Source: SCQP01 sp050747745
GTDB taxonomy: Bacteria > Acidobacteriota > Terriglobia > Terriglobales > SCQP01
NCBI GenBank assembly: GCA_050747745.1
Contig: JBOGKM010000081.1
Location: 62,001 to 126,000, forward strand
Reading direction: 5' to 3'
Length of the DNA stretch: 64,000 nt
Below the pieces are notes generated by a model. It did no database searches. It was not told the DNA's origin and saw only the letters and a list, made by a program, of their open reading frames with translations. Below are positions 17,801 through 26,800 of this stretch, piece by piece. A program made the position numbers and the translations under genes. Each line of letters begins with the position of its first letter. Positions within the stretch are counted from its first letter, which is position 1.

Positions 17801-18037
17801 GGTGGTTTTCCAGACGCCGCCGCCGGCCGTGCCGACGTAATAGATGTTCGGATTTCCGGGGATGCCGACAACCGAAGAGACGCGGCCACCAGCCAAGGCG
17901 GGGCCGATGTCGCGGAACTGCATGGGTTTGCTATTGGTATTGAAGCGGCGGAAAAACTGCGCCTGCGCGGGCAGCGCCGCTACGCCCAGTGCCAGCAGAG
18001 CCAGCGCCGGGGCGATGCAAACGGACTTGAGTCTCAT
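14813..18037 (-). CDS. Secreted sortilin/VPS10-like BNR-repeat protein, copy A
   Basis: 1074-residue exported protein with an N-terminal signal peptide (about residues 1-26, ending ALPAQAQ). It is built from beta-propeller blades marked by at least ten Asp-box motifs (S/T-x-D-x-G-x-T-W, for example TDGGNTWKA, TDGGKTWTK, TDGGQTWTS). A cysteine-bearing segment, NLCAGLQDNNAWCGP, is shared with the neighbouring copy. A C-terminal beta domain (VYTVTVTVAGLPPQSQTVRV) and a helical tail follow. The role is unknown; VPS10/BNR folds bind peptides, proteins or glycans. GGAG lies ten bases before the ATG. It is 17 bases downstream of its paralog, same strand, so they form one transcription unit. Confidence 0.85.
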   Translation of the reverse strand: MRLKSVCIAPALALLALGVAALPAQAQFFRRFNTNSKPMQFRDIGPALAGGRVSSVVGIPGNPNIYYVGTAGGGVWKTTDGGNTWKAIFTHEATASIGWVALAPSNPNEVWVGTGEPNIRNDVIVGHGLYFSPDGGATWQEIAPQIFHNSGQISKVLVNPTNPDEVWVAVLGHAFGPNDNRGVYKTTDGGKTWTKTLYVNDHTGAISLAMQPGNPQVLLAGMWDVVRHPWALDDGGPGSGLYRSTDGGDTWTKITAGLARGPYGRIGVGFAPSAPSIAYAIVQSKTGLFYKSTDAGLHWTAVSDNDGIDARPFYFSRFVVAPNNPDKIYFLSTSLSYSTDGGKTLKPTGRVHADNHSMWIDPENPNRILEGNDGGVYLSYDAGLHFRFLDTIPIEEDYMVSASNEPAYNLCAGLQDNNAWCGPSSRNSTMNWSVVAGGDGQYAVFAPSNPHIIYAESQNGSASRLNISNGLSTSIIPYELGVADVKQSDLKYRFNWTTPIEVSPTNSNSVYIGGNVLFHSTDGGYSWKVISPDLTRNDKSKQVQSGGMVVKDITGAEAYDTILSIALSPTDPSTIWTGADDGAIEVTHNGGQTWTRVDTNIQGLPPWGRVQQIEVSPFDPNTCYVAIDRHMSDDNAPYVFKTTDGGQTWTSISAGLPPDASARVVREDPNEKGFLVVGTSTGLFYSRDDGANWTSLKRGFPTVDVYDIQFVKKTHDLLVATHGRGIWVMNDIIPLEQTTSEVASAPLTVFPIETDYRLRGGKVGGGGFFFGGAGGAQIYYNLGSAHRGKNRVKVAIADSHGNPVTTLSGTGNQGLNVVTWRGNYDGPVTAVLPHSSGGFGFFFRSRGTPGKAAPDAGPAAVPGVYTVTVTVAGLPPQSQTVRVAEDPRWPHPADALADARITLKDSLEARDQLSALNEMLTGLQSMKTQLGAVQTSMKTLDTTGSGNYEDVIGSAHALSRKVAKMEYVLFNPEQSKNEATAYLTDFQQQFQSAYRNLGGVYDTPPRPTDVALWHSLLGQLQGYLSGYNQLLRTDAVAFNKMAARSHAITLAVGDPITLPASASVRAAAATRRRK

Positions 18038-18054
18038 GATTCGCTCCTTCAGGT

Positions 18055-21000
18055 TTATCGGTTGGCCGCGGCCACGGCCCTGGTCAAAACGGCGGGTGCC
18101 CGACCCAGTTGCACCGGATTACCGGCGACCACGGTGATGCCATGATGGGCGAGCGCCTGCTGGTTGAATGCCACTACATCCTGGCTGAGCAGTTGGTTGT
18201 AGCGGTCGAGATAGCCTTGCAATTTCACGCGCGCGCTGGCCCAGTCGCGCAGGTCCTGCGGTGGAGGGAAGGCGTTGACGCCGCCGCTCACCTCGCGGAA
18301 GATGCCATTGAATCCGGAGGCGAAACCAGCGATGCCGCCGTAATCCTCATGGGCGGGTGCGGGAACGAGCACGTGCTGCAGGGTGGTGACTTTCGCGTCG
18401 AGTGACTTGGCTGCGGTCAGCAGATCGCCGTAGCCCTCGGGGCCGGACGATAGGGAACGAAGATTTTGCTGGAGTGCCGTGAGTTGCTTGCTCAAGCTGT
18501 TGAGGCCGATGAGCATGCGGTTCATGGCGTCAATATCGGGCTGCATGGCCTGCCCCGCGGCCAGCGTGGCCTTGAGCGCGGCGAGGTTGACCGGGACGCG
18601 CGGATCGGCTCCGAGATTGACCCATTGCGACTGGGGCGCGAGGCCAGGTACGGTAACCGTCACTCTGTAGCGGCCGGGCAGAGCGTTGAGCCCGCGGCCG
18701 CCGCCGCCGAACAGCAGCGCGAAGAAGCCGCCACGCCCGCCGCCGGCCGGCGGCTTGATTTTGGAAGCATCGTAAGTGCCGCCCCACACAGCCTGGTTGA
18801 GTCCGGCATGGCCGGAGCCATGAAGCGTGGCAATGTGGTCGCCCTCGGCGTCGGTAATGTCGATCATCACCGGGCCGTGCTGAGACGAGGAACTGGGCGG
18901 GGAGAAACCGTAATGTTCCGCCATTGCCAGCATCGCCTGCTGGGCGGGCGTGAGCGGCGGCGGTGCGGGCGCGGCATGGGCGACTTGTACCGCGCTGGCC
19001 AGACGGTACTGAATCACCGCGCCGTGCGGCGGCTGCGGCGTGTTGCGCGCCAGCGCGTCCAGGTTCAGAGAAACATAGCCCATGCGCTGGAACATGACGG
19101 CGGGCAGGATGGGAAATAGCGTAAATGGAGCTGACGCGACCTGCGAGTTCGCCATCTGCTCCCAGGGAACGATGTCATCGAGAATGTAGAGGCCGCGGCC
19201 GTGGGTGCAGACCACCAGGCTGTGAGTGCGCTTGACGAATTGGAGATCGTAGATGACCGCGGTGGGGAAGCCGTCGTGAATCTTGGTCCAGGTGGCGCCG
19301 TCGTCGTCGGAACGATACAAGCCGTAGTCGGTGCCGAGGACCAGCAGGCCTTTTTGGTTCGGATCCTCGCGGATGACGTGGGCCACATAGTCGTCGGGCA
19401 GGCCGGTGTCAATTTCCGTCCATGTTTTGCCCCCGTCGTGAGTTTTGAAGACGTAGGGGTGGGAGTCGTTCATCTCGTGCCGGTCGTAAGCGATGTACGC
19501 CGTGTTGGGATCAAACGGCGAGACTTCCATTTCCTGCAAGCGGCCCCAGGGTTTGAGGCCGGCGATGTTGTTGCTGACGCGGTCCCAGGTCTTGCCGCCG
19601 TTATGCGTGACCTGCACCAGACCGTCGTCGGTGCCCACCCAAATGGTGTTGGGATCGAGGCGCGAAACCGCGATGGAAAGGATGGTGTCGGCAGTTTCGG
19701 CGCCGGTCATGTCCAGGTCAATCGGACCGCCGGAGGGCTGCTCGCGCGCCTTGTCGTTCAGGGTCAGATCGGGACTGATCGCGGTCCAGGAATGGCCGCC
19801 GTTGACGCTTTTGTACAGCCGGTTGGCACCCATGTAAACCACGTTGGCATTGGTGGCGCTGACGGCGATCGGGGTGGTCCAGTTGAAGCGCGCGGGCATG
19901 CGGTAGACGTAGTTACTCTCGCCCGAGGTGAAATTGGGCATGGGCTTGATGCTGTAGGAAAGCCCGGTGCGCAAGTCAATGTGCAGCGCGTCACCCTCCT
20001 GCGATTCGGCATAGAGCACGTTGGGATCGCTGGGCGCGGGCACGGCGTATTCGCCGTCGCCGCTGGCGACGTCGCGCCACCGATTGGGCCAGGCATCGGC
20101 CTGCGAGGGTCCGCAGAAGGCGTCGTTATCCTGCAGACCGACGCAGACATGATAGGGCTGCTCGCTATCCACATGCACGGCGTAACCTTCTTCGATCGGC
20201 AGGTTGGTGACGTGGATCCAGTCCTTGCCGCCATCATGGGAGAAGTTGACGCCACCATCGTCGCCTTCGATCATGCGGCGCGGTTTGGTGGGATCCATCC
20301 ACAGGGAGTGGTGATCGGAGTGCAGCGTGACGCCCGCAGGCTGGGATGTGCGACCGCCATCGGAGGAGTAGGACATGCGGACGGAAAGGAAGAAAATGTC
20401 GTCCGGGTTGTTCGGCATCACCTCAAAGCGGCTGAAATAGAACGGCCGGGAGTTGAGTTGGTCATTATTGCTGACCATGGTCCAGTGGCCGCCGCTGTCG
20501 TCGGAACGCCAGAAAACGCCATGCTTGGCCTGGATTTCGGCGTAGAGGAGGTCGGGCTGGCTGGGGGCAAACTCCAGCGCGATGCGACCGTAGGGCGGCG
20601 CGGGCAGGCCGTGGCCGGTGATCCTGGTCCAGGCAGCGCCGCCGTCGGTGGACTTATAGATGCCGCTATCGGGACCGCCATCGTCCAGGCCCCAGGGATG
20701 CCGCACCGTCTGCCACATGGCGGCGACCAGCACGCGCGGATTGCCGGGCTTCATCGCCAGGTCAATCGCGCCGGTCATGTCGTTCACGTAGAGGGTTTTC
20801 TGCCAGGTGCGGCCGCCATCGGTGGTGCGGAAAACGCCGCGCTCGGAGTTGGGACCGAAGGCGTGGCCCAGAACCGCGACCCAGACCTCGTTGGGATTGG
20901 TGGGGTTGATGACGATTTTAGCGATCTGGCCGGCATGATCGAAATACTGCTTGCCGATTTCCGTAAAGGTCTGGCCGGCGTCGGAGGAAAAGAACAAGCC

Positions 21001-21363
21001 GTGGCCATCAATCACATCGTTGCGGACGTTGCTTTCGCCAGTGCCAACCCAGACGAGGTTGGGGTTGGACGGCGCCAGCGCCAGCGCGCCTATGCTCTCG
21101 GTGGTGTAGTGATTGAAAATCGGCGTCCAGCGAAAACCACCGTCCGTGGTTTTCCAAACACCACCACCCGCGGCGCCAATGTAATAAATGCCCGGTCGGC
21201 CGGGAATGCCGACCACGCAGCAGACGCGCCCACCGCCCAGCGCCGGACCGATAGCGCGGAACTGCATCGGCGAACGCCCGGCACTTTGTGCAAAAGCCAA
21301 GCCGCCACTTAGGATAGAAGCCAGCACTAGGCTGGAGGAGAAACGCAGGCGCAACCCTGGCAT
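18055..21363 (-). CDS. Secreted sortilin/VPS10-like BNR-repeat protein, copy B
   Basis: About 1102 residues, same architecture as its downstream neighbour: signal peptide (ending GLAFAQ), many Asp boxes (TDGGRTWQK, TDGGAAWTR, HDGGKTWTE and others), the conserved segment HVCVGLQDNDAFCGP, a C-terminal beta domain (YRVTVTVPGLAPQSQWVNL) and a helical tail. The two proteins align along their whole length, so this is a tandem duplication that has diverged. The ATG at 21363 gives a clean signal peptide; the frame stays open to 21393 without adding anything useful. Glycine-rich inserts near residues 880-920 are present in both. Function unknown. Confidence 0.83.
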   Translation of the reverse strand: MPGLRLRFSSSLVLASILSGGLAFAQSAGRSPMQFRAIGPALGGGRVCCVVGIPGRPGIYYIGAAGGGVWKTTDGGFRWTPIFNHYTTESIGALALAPSNPNLVWVGTGESNVRNDVIDGHGLFFSSDAGQTFTEIGKQYFDHAGQIAKIVINPTNPNEVWVAVLGHAFGPNSERGVFRTTDGGRTWQKTLYVNDMTGAIDLAMKPGNPRVLVAAMWQTVRHPWGLDDGGPDSGIYKSTDGGAAWTRITGHGLPAPPYGRIALEFAPSQPDLLYAEIQAKHGVFWRSDDSGGHWTMVSNNDQLNSRPFYFSRFEVMPNNPDDIFFLSVRMSYSSDGGRTSQPAGVTLHSDHHSLWMDPTKPRRMIEGDDGGVNFSHDGGKDWIHVTNLPIEEGYAVHVDSEQPYHVCVGLQDNDAFCGPSQADAWPNRWRDVASGDGEYAVPAPSDPNVLYAESQEGDALHIDLRTGLSYSIKPMPNFTSGESNYVYRMPARFNWTTPIAVSATNANVVYMGANRLYKSVNGGHSWTAISPDLTLNDKAREQPSGGPIDLDMTGAETADTILSIAVSRLDPNTIWVGTDDGLVQVTHNGGKTWDRVSNNIAGLKPWGRLQEMEVSPFDPNTAYIAYDRHEMNDSHPYVFKTHDGGKTWTEIDTGLPDDYVAHVIREDPNQKGLLVLGTDYGLYRSDDDGATWTKIHDGFPTAVIYDLQFVKRTHSLVVCTHGRGLYILDDIVPWEQMANSQVASAPFTLFPILPAVMFQRMGYVSLNLDALARNTPQPPHGAVIQYRLASAVQVAHAAPAPPPLTPAQQAMLAMAEHYGFSPPSSSSQHGPVMIDITDAEGDHIATLHGSGHAGLNQAVWGGTYDASKIKPPAGGGRGGFFALLFGGGGRGLNALPGRYRVTVTVPGLAPQSQWVNLGADPRVPVNLAALKATLAAGQAMQPDIDAMNRMLIGLNSLSKQLTALQQNLRSLSSGPEGYGDLLTAAKSLDAKVTTLQHVLVPAPAHEDYGGIAGFASGFNGIFREVSGGVNAFPPPQDLRDWASARVKLQGYLDRYNQLLSQDVVAFNQQALAHHGITVVAGNPVQLGRAPAVLTRAVAAANR

Positions 21364-21417
21364 AGGCAACTTTTCCGCTCCGCCAGCAACCATATCACAA
21401 CGTGCCGGTAGGCGAAA

Positions 21418-21453
21418 GGGCAGTCAACCCCGCAAAAAGGGCGGGGACTGCCC
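21418..21453. other. Strong 13-bp imperfect hairpin between divergent genes
   Basis: GGGCAGT (21418-21424) and CCCCGC (21428-21433) pair with GCGGGG (21441-21446) and ACTGCCC (21447-21453). The only interruption is a three-base bulge, and the loop is A-rich. It lies in the 141-base gap upstream of both the sortilin copy B gene and the DinB-like gene, so it is unlikely to be an ordinary 3' terminator. It could act in the leader RNA of either gene or be a dispersed repeat unit. Confidence 0.45.
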
Positions 21454-21504
21454 GAACTGACATATTTCAAGCCCGCGCGCCGGCTGACGCCGCTAAAATG
21501 AACC

Positions 21505-21981
21505 ATGACTGACCGAAACGACGAGGCGAACCTGTTGCGGCTGCTGCAGGAGGGGTTCGGGGCCGAAGCGTGGCACGGGCCAACGCTGCAGAATGCGATT
21601 GCCGGTGTCGGCAGCGAACTGGCGTTGTGGCGCCCCGGCCCAGACCGGCACAATATTGCCGAGATCACGCTGCACGTGGGCTACTGGGTGCATGTGGTGC
21701 GCACGCGAGTTTTGGGAAAAAGTCCGGGGCCGTTTCTGCTGCCGGGCGAGGACTGGTCCGGATGCGACGGAACCTGCGGCCCGAGCTGGCACGAAATCAC
21801 CGCGACGTTGGAGCAGGAGCGGCAAGCCCTGGTGAAGTTAGTGGGCGATTTGAACGCGGAGCGGGTGCAGGCGGCAATGCCAGCCGGCGAATGTTTTCGT
21901 CAAATCTTCGGGACCGCCTGCCATGCGATATACCATGCGGGGCAGATCCAGCTCATCCGCAAGCTCCGCAGCGGCGCCTAA
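21505..21981 (+). CDS. DinB-like metalloprotein
   Basis: 158-residue cytoplasmic four-helix-bundle protein. IAEITLHVGYWVHVV gives one histidine-bearing helix and ACHAIYHAGQIQLIRKL the C-terminal helix with the paired histidines (H-x3-H) that form the metal site of the DinB/YfiT superfamily. Members are thiol-dependent transferases or damage-related proteins; no substrate can be assigned. The stop overlaps the convergent VWA gene stop by four bases. Confidence 0.8.
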   Translation: MTDRNDEANLLRLLQEGFGAEAWHGPTLQNAIAGVGSELALWRPGPDRHNIAEITLHVGYWVHVVRTRVLGKSPGPFLLPGEDWSGCDGTCGPSWHEITATLEQERQALVKLVGDLNAERVQAAMPAGECFRQIFGTACHAIYHAGQIQLIRKLRSGA

Positions 21982-23711
21982 TTCGCTACCGCGGGTTGCG
22001 AATTGGCGAAAATCTGGCCGCCGGGGTTGCCGACAACCAGGCGGAGGGTATAGGTCCCGGCGGCGGCCTTGAGCGTCAGATTGATGTTGAGGCCGTGGGC
22101 AAGGAGATATTCCCACGTTTGATCTTTGAGCGCCATATCCATTTCGGCTCGCTTGCCGGTAATAAATTTGCCCTGAGGGTTGAATAGCCCGGCAATAAAG
22201 ATCAGATCGAGGTGGCGGCGGCCGTGCTGTCTTGCGAAGGGCAGGCGGGTGGCGTCGAAATGGACGTTGACACGGACCGCGCCACGCTCGGCCTGACGAG
22301 AAACCGTGGCGGCAAGACCGTTCTCCGGAGCGGAGGTGTGCATGGCGGCATCGAGGCGGTCCTGCAGAGTGGTGCCGGAGTCGGGCAGCGGCGCGTAGTA
22401 GCCGGGCCGGGCCTGAATGATGTCTTTGGCTTTGGGCGTGAGATCGACCTTGATCTTGTGGAACTTGCCGTCGTGCGCTATGTCGCCGGGAGCGAAGGTG
22501 AGCTCGTACGTGATGGAGGGAATCAGCCCCAGACGATCGAAGCCGACGGTAAGGTCGTTGTTGTTGTGGAAAAACAGACCGCCGGTGCTTTCGGCGAGGT
22601 CGGCCATGGCTTCTTCCTGGGCCATTTGCGCGCCCAAGTGGGAGCTTTCCTCGTAGAAATAAGTCGGGAGCGGAAGCTTGGGCAGGTCGCCCACGTAGCT
22701 GATGCCGCGCCCCGGGCCTTCGGTGTAGAGGCCGCGCGCATCGAGGGAGTTGATGACCACGCCGGAACGCAGCGCCTGGTCAATAACGTTCTGGCGCAGG
22801 TTGCCGAGCGTGCTGGAAAGAAAGCCGCCGGAGGCGAGCAGCAGCATGCGGCGGCCGGGCTGACGGGCGAGATAATCCACGACGTCACCGATGGAGGCGA
22901 GCGTGTCGTGAGAGGCGGCGCGGGTTTCCTCCCAAATCGTTTGGGCGTCGGCCATGATCTGGAACGACTGGTTATCGAAGCCGGGAATGCCATTGTTGCC
23001 GGTGTAGGCCTCAGTGCCGTCGTTGTTTTCGACACCATCCTGTTCATCGCAAGCCTGCTTTTCAGCTATGGCGGCCTTAAGCGCCATGCCGCCCTGGATC
23101 CGGATGATCTGGTAGGCCTGAAATGGCGTGATATGCGGGCAGGTGCCGAAGCGGCGGTCGTGGCGGGGATGCACCGTGAGTCGGGCGATGGTGGCGAGCA
23201 GCTTAGATTTGTTGTGGGTAAAGCCCAGGCTTTGCCGGTCGGAGGCGGTGAAAATGGCGACGCGGTCATTGGGCCCAAGCGCTTCGGTCACGAAGCGCTG
23301 AGCGGCGTGGCGGGCGTGAACGAGGTCGCCTTTGTCCGTGTTGACGTCATCGAAAAACAGCGCCACCGAGCGTGGCGGCGCGGCGGCCGCGGACGAGACC
23401 GTAGCCGCAGTGGGCGCGGGTTGGGCCGCGGCAGTGGGTGGCGGCGGCTGGGGACCCTTGACCACGAAAAAGCCAGTGAGCGGCCGTGCGTGGCCGTTGT
23501 CCAACACCTGAAAATCGCTGCGCGCGAGCCCGCTGACGACCTGGCCGTTGGTCTGGCGCACGACTACGTCTACAGCCACGCGATTGGTAGCCGTGGTGAT
23601 AAGCAGCGGCGCCAGCTTATAAGCCTGCGAGCTGGAGCGAACTTCCTGCTGGGCCCCGGCGCTCGCGACCGCCAGCGCCATGACCAGAACTGCAAGTGCG
23701 CCACGAAGCAT
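21978..23711 (-). CDS. Secreted VWFA-domain protein, copy 1
   Basis: About 577 residues with a signal peptide (MLRGALAVLVMALAVASAGAQ). A short beta domain with 'VVVRQTNGQVVSGLARSDFQVLDNG' spacing precedes a von Willebrand factor A domain: SVALFFDDVNTDKGDL is the MIDAS-like strand, and PGRRMLLLASGGF the later core strand. The C-terminal domain includes ITYELTFAP and AGTYTLRLVVGN. This is the 'VWFA-related' type common in Acidobacteriota, of unknown function, probably a periplasmic or surface protein-binding module. The frame extends 29 codons upstream, but the ATG at 23711 starts the signal peptide. A paralog lies at 44860-46407. Confidence 0.8.
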   Translation of the reverse strand: MLRGALAVLVMALAVASAGAQQEVRSSSQAYKLAPLLITTATNRVAVDVVVRQTNGQVVSGLARSDFQVLDNGHARPLTGFFVVKGPQPPPPTAAAQPAPTAATVSSAAAAPPRSVALFFDDVNTDKGDLVHARHAAQRFVTEALGPNDRVAIFTASDRQSLGFTHNKSKLLATIARLTVHPRHDRRFGTCPHITPFQAYQIIRIQGGMALKAAIAEKQACDEQDGVENNDGTEAYTGNNGIPGFDNQSFQIMADAQTIWEETRAASHDTLASIGDVVDYLARQPGRRMLLLASGGFLSSTLGNLRQNVIDQALRSGVVINSLDARGLYTEGPGRGISYVGDLPKLPLPTYFYEESSHLGAQMAQEEAMADLAESTGGLFFHNNNDLTVGFDRLGLIPSITYELTFAPGDIAHDGKFHKIKVDLTPKAKDIIQARPGYYAPLPDSGTTLQDRLDAAMHTSAPENGLAATVSRQAERGAVRVNVHFDATRLPFARQHGRRHLDLIFIAGLFNPQGKFITGKRAEMDMALKDQTWEYLLAHGLNINLTLKAAAGTYTLRLVVGNPGGQIFANSQPAVAN

Positions 23712-23828
23712 GCAGCACCACCATAGCGCGAATTGCCGTCGCTGGCAGAGCCGCCGCCGTGGTCGCGGGGGGTTACCAGACGGACGGGATCGAGGCACTT
23801 AGCCGGCGGCCGGTTCCGGCGGCCCAGC

Positions 23829-26800
23829 TCAGTGCCAGATCTTTTTGAATTGCAAATTGGCGCCGAAGCCGCCGTTTTGCTTGCGCACGCCGTTCACCGA
23901 GACGCGCGGCGAGAGCTTGTACTGGACTTCGATGACATTGCGCTCGGTGGCGGCGACGTCGGTGGAGATGGTGACGTAAAGATTGGCCGTGACCCGCTGT
24001 TGAATGGTGATGCGGGCGCCGGCGTTCTGCTGACCGCCGCCGAGGACCGGATCCACGGAAAGATGGGAAATGCCGGCAATCTTTTCCACGCGATCAGTGA
24101 TCTGGCCGGTCACCGCACCGGCCACCAGCGTTTCGGCGCCTAAATTACCTGGCAGCGGGTTGGCCGCGCCGGCCTCGGTGGTCTCGCCGAAGGCCAACAG
24201 GTTAATGATGTCGGCGGGCGGCAGGGCGGGATCGGAGGTGTAGGCGGTGCGCAGGTTGTCCACCGGACCCTCGAAGCGAAGATGAATGGCGTACTGCTGG
24301 ATCGTGGTATCGGCGGTGACGTTGACGTTGGGGATGGTGCGGACGGGATTGACGAAATCGAGCGTGCCGCTCTGTATGATGTAGCGGTTCCCTTGGAAGA
24401 TCAGGTCGCCACTGGACAGATCCACGCGGCCCAGCACCACCGGCTCCTGGGCCGTGCCGCGCAAATTGACGTTGGCATTAGCGTGCAGGCTGAAATCGCG
24501 CGAAGTAATGGCGATCTGGTTGGGGGTGGTGACGGCGATCTCCAGGCGCAGGTCATCGAGAAAACTACCCGGACGGGCGACATTGACGGTGTACTCCGCA
24601 ATCTGGTTGGTCAGGGTGGCAAAATCGAAACCGGGAACGGGCGAGACATTCTCCACCTGCACCCGGCCCGAAACCAGCGCGGCCGCCGGCGTGCCGGCCA
24701 GGTTGACCTCGGCGGCCACGGTCTCGCGCAGACCCGGCGGATAGCGCACCTGGATCTGGCGCGCCGCCACTGAAAAGTTGAATCGCGGCTTGGGAGTGAT
24801 CGCCAGCCCGCCCGTGACCTTGAGGCTGCCGCCGCCCAGCGCAGCGGTAAACGACGTCAGATCCAGCCGTCCGCCATGCAGCCGGAAGGTGCCCTGGCCA
24901 TTCTGCACCGCTATCGGCCAGAGGGGATTGCTGACGCTCACCTGACTCAGTTCAATGTCGCCGTTCACTGCGGGCTTCGCCAGCGGGCCGGAGGCGGTGA
25001 GATTCAGCGTCACCTCCCCGCCGGAGTTCATGCCGCGGGCAAACAGCTCCGCGATTTTGAGGTTGACCTTGCCGGTAACGGAGAAATGCATCGCTGAAGC
25101 GGCCGTGGCGCCCAAGTCGGGAATCGGCAGCGTGCCTGCGACTTCAAGATCGGTTTGCGTCCCGATGAAGCGCGCGGGCTGAAGCTGGACGATGCCATGC
25201 GCGAGCGAGGCCTGGATGGGTTGCGCCGCCTTGAGCTCGAGAATCTTGTCATAGTGCAGATCGAACCCGGAAGCATGGATGGATGCCGCCAACTGCGCCG
25301 GCCGGCGCAGCGGACCCTGCAGCGTGATGTGCAGTGCGGTTTGACCTTCGATCTGTCCCGCCTGCGCAGGCGCAAACGCCGCCACCAGAGGCGCCAGCGG
25401 AATGGCGGGTGCGTCAATCACGGCGGAAATGGGCAGATCGCCGCTCAACTCCAGCGCCGCCTGCGCGCGCACCGGCGTCTTCAGCGCCGTGCCGGCAAGG
25501 GTGGCCTGCAGGTGTCCGCCTGCAATCTGAATTTGCGCGTGCAGATCGTGCACCTGCTGGCCGCTGGCGGCGAGATTGGCCGAGGAAACCGCCACCTCGA
25601 AGACGGGGTGGGCCAGCGTGCCCTGTCCATGACCGCTCACCGCAAGCGTGCCGGTTACGCCCATGCGCTGCGCCACCAGCACGGGAATTTTCCCCAGCAC
25701 CAGCGCTGATCCCGATAGCTGCGCCGAGTACGCGCCGTTGGCGGGATGCAGCGTGCCCGAGGCCTGCAGCTTGCCCGCCGCGAGCTGGGCGGCAAGCTGG
25801 ACGTCGACCGCGGTCGCGGTGCCCTGCGCTTCGAGCTGCACCGCTTCCAGGCCGGCATCCACGCCGCCCAGTTTCAGGCGAACCGGCTCCAGCCTTGCGT
25901 TTCCCTGCCCCGACGGCGCACCAAAAGTGCCACGAATCTGGGCATGCGCGCTCAGTGTGCCGGTGAGCGGCAATGGGGCTGGCACCAGTGCAGTGATCAT
26001 CGCCAGTGGAAGCGAACTTATCGACAGGATCGCCTGGACGGGGCTGGACGGGGTAACGCCCCAATGCGCCAGACCCAGCGCAGCGGTTAACTGAATCTGC
26101 GCGCGCCCGGAAGACAGCCTCAGATGCTCAATTTGAACGCGAGTTGGACAGGCCGCGATGGCGGCTTCGAGCGCGTTCCAGCGGGTGTGGCGGAAGGCGA
26201 GCGATGCGGCGTGGAATTGTCCCGAGATTGCGGGTGCGGCCAGCGTGCCGCTAACCTCCCCTCGGAAACGGGCGCGGCCTCCCAGCCCCAGCGCCGGCAG
26301 CGGCTTGCCCACAGCCGCCGCGAGCCGGCCGGCCAGCGTCTCCAGCGCCGCCAAATCGCTCGAGCTGGCGCTGATGTGCAGCTCGGTGGGAACCGCCCGC
26401 CGCGCTTGCGTAACCAGCCTGCCTGCAATTTCGATCTGGGCGTGAGGCGTGCTCAGGCGGCTCTGCCCGATGCGGAGCTGCCCGCCGCCAAAGTCAACCT
26501 GCGCCGCTCCCTGCACAGGAACCTGGCCAACCCGTGCCGACACCGTCAGCTTGGCGGCCGCAATCAAAGTTTCTAATTCCGTACCGCCGTGCGCAGCAAT
26601 TTCGGCATTGAGTCTGCCCGAAATCCCGAGCGCCGCGAAGGTAGTTTGGACGGAGCTGAGGCGCGCCAACTGTCCCATTTGCGCGCCATGGAGATGCAGC
26701 TGCGCCGTGATCACCGGCCTAGTACCGGCAAAACTGAGGCCCAGCCTGCCGTTCAGCCGCCCCCCGACAACGTTGGCGGCAAGCTGGCTCACCTCCAGCT

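Noticed and set aside
22212..23726. 504-codon + strand frame antisense to the VWA gene.
   Set aside because: Gly/Val-rich shadow with no domain; the minus strand encodes a clear signal peptide and VWA domain.
23760..23828. GCCGG/CCGGC palindromes as a terminator before tamB's end.
   Set aside because: Only a 5-bp arm on a GC-rich background, lying between two same-strand genes and without a T-run.
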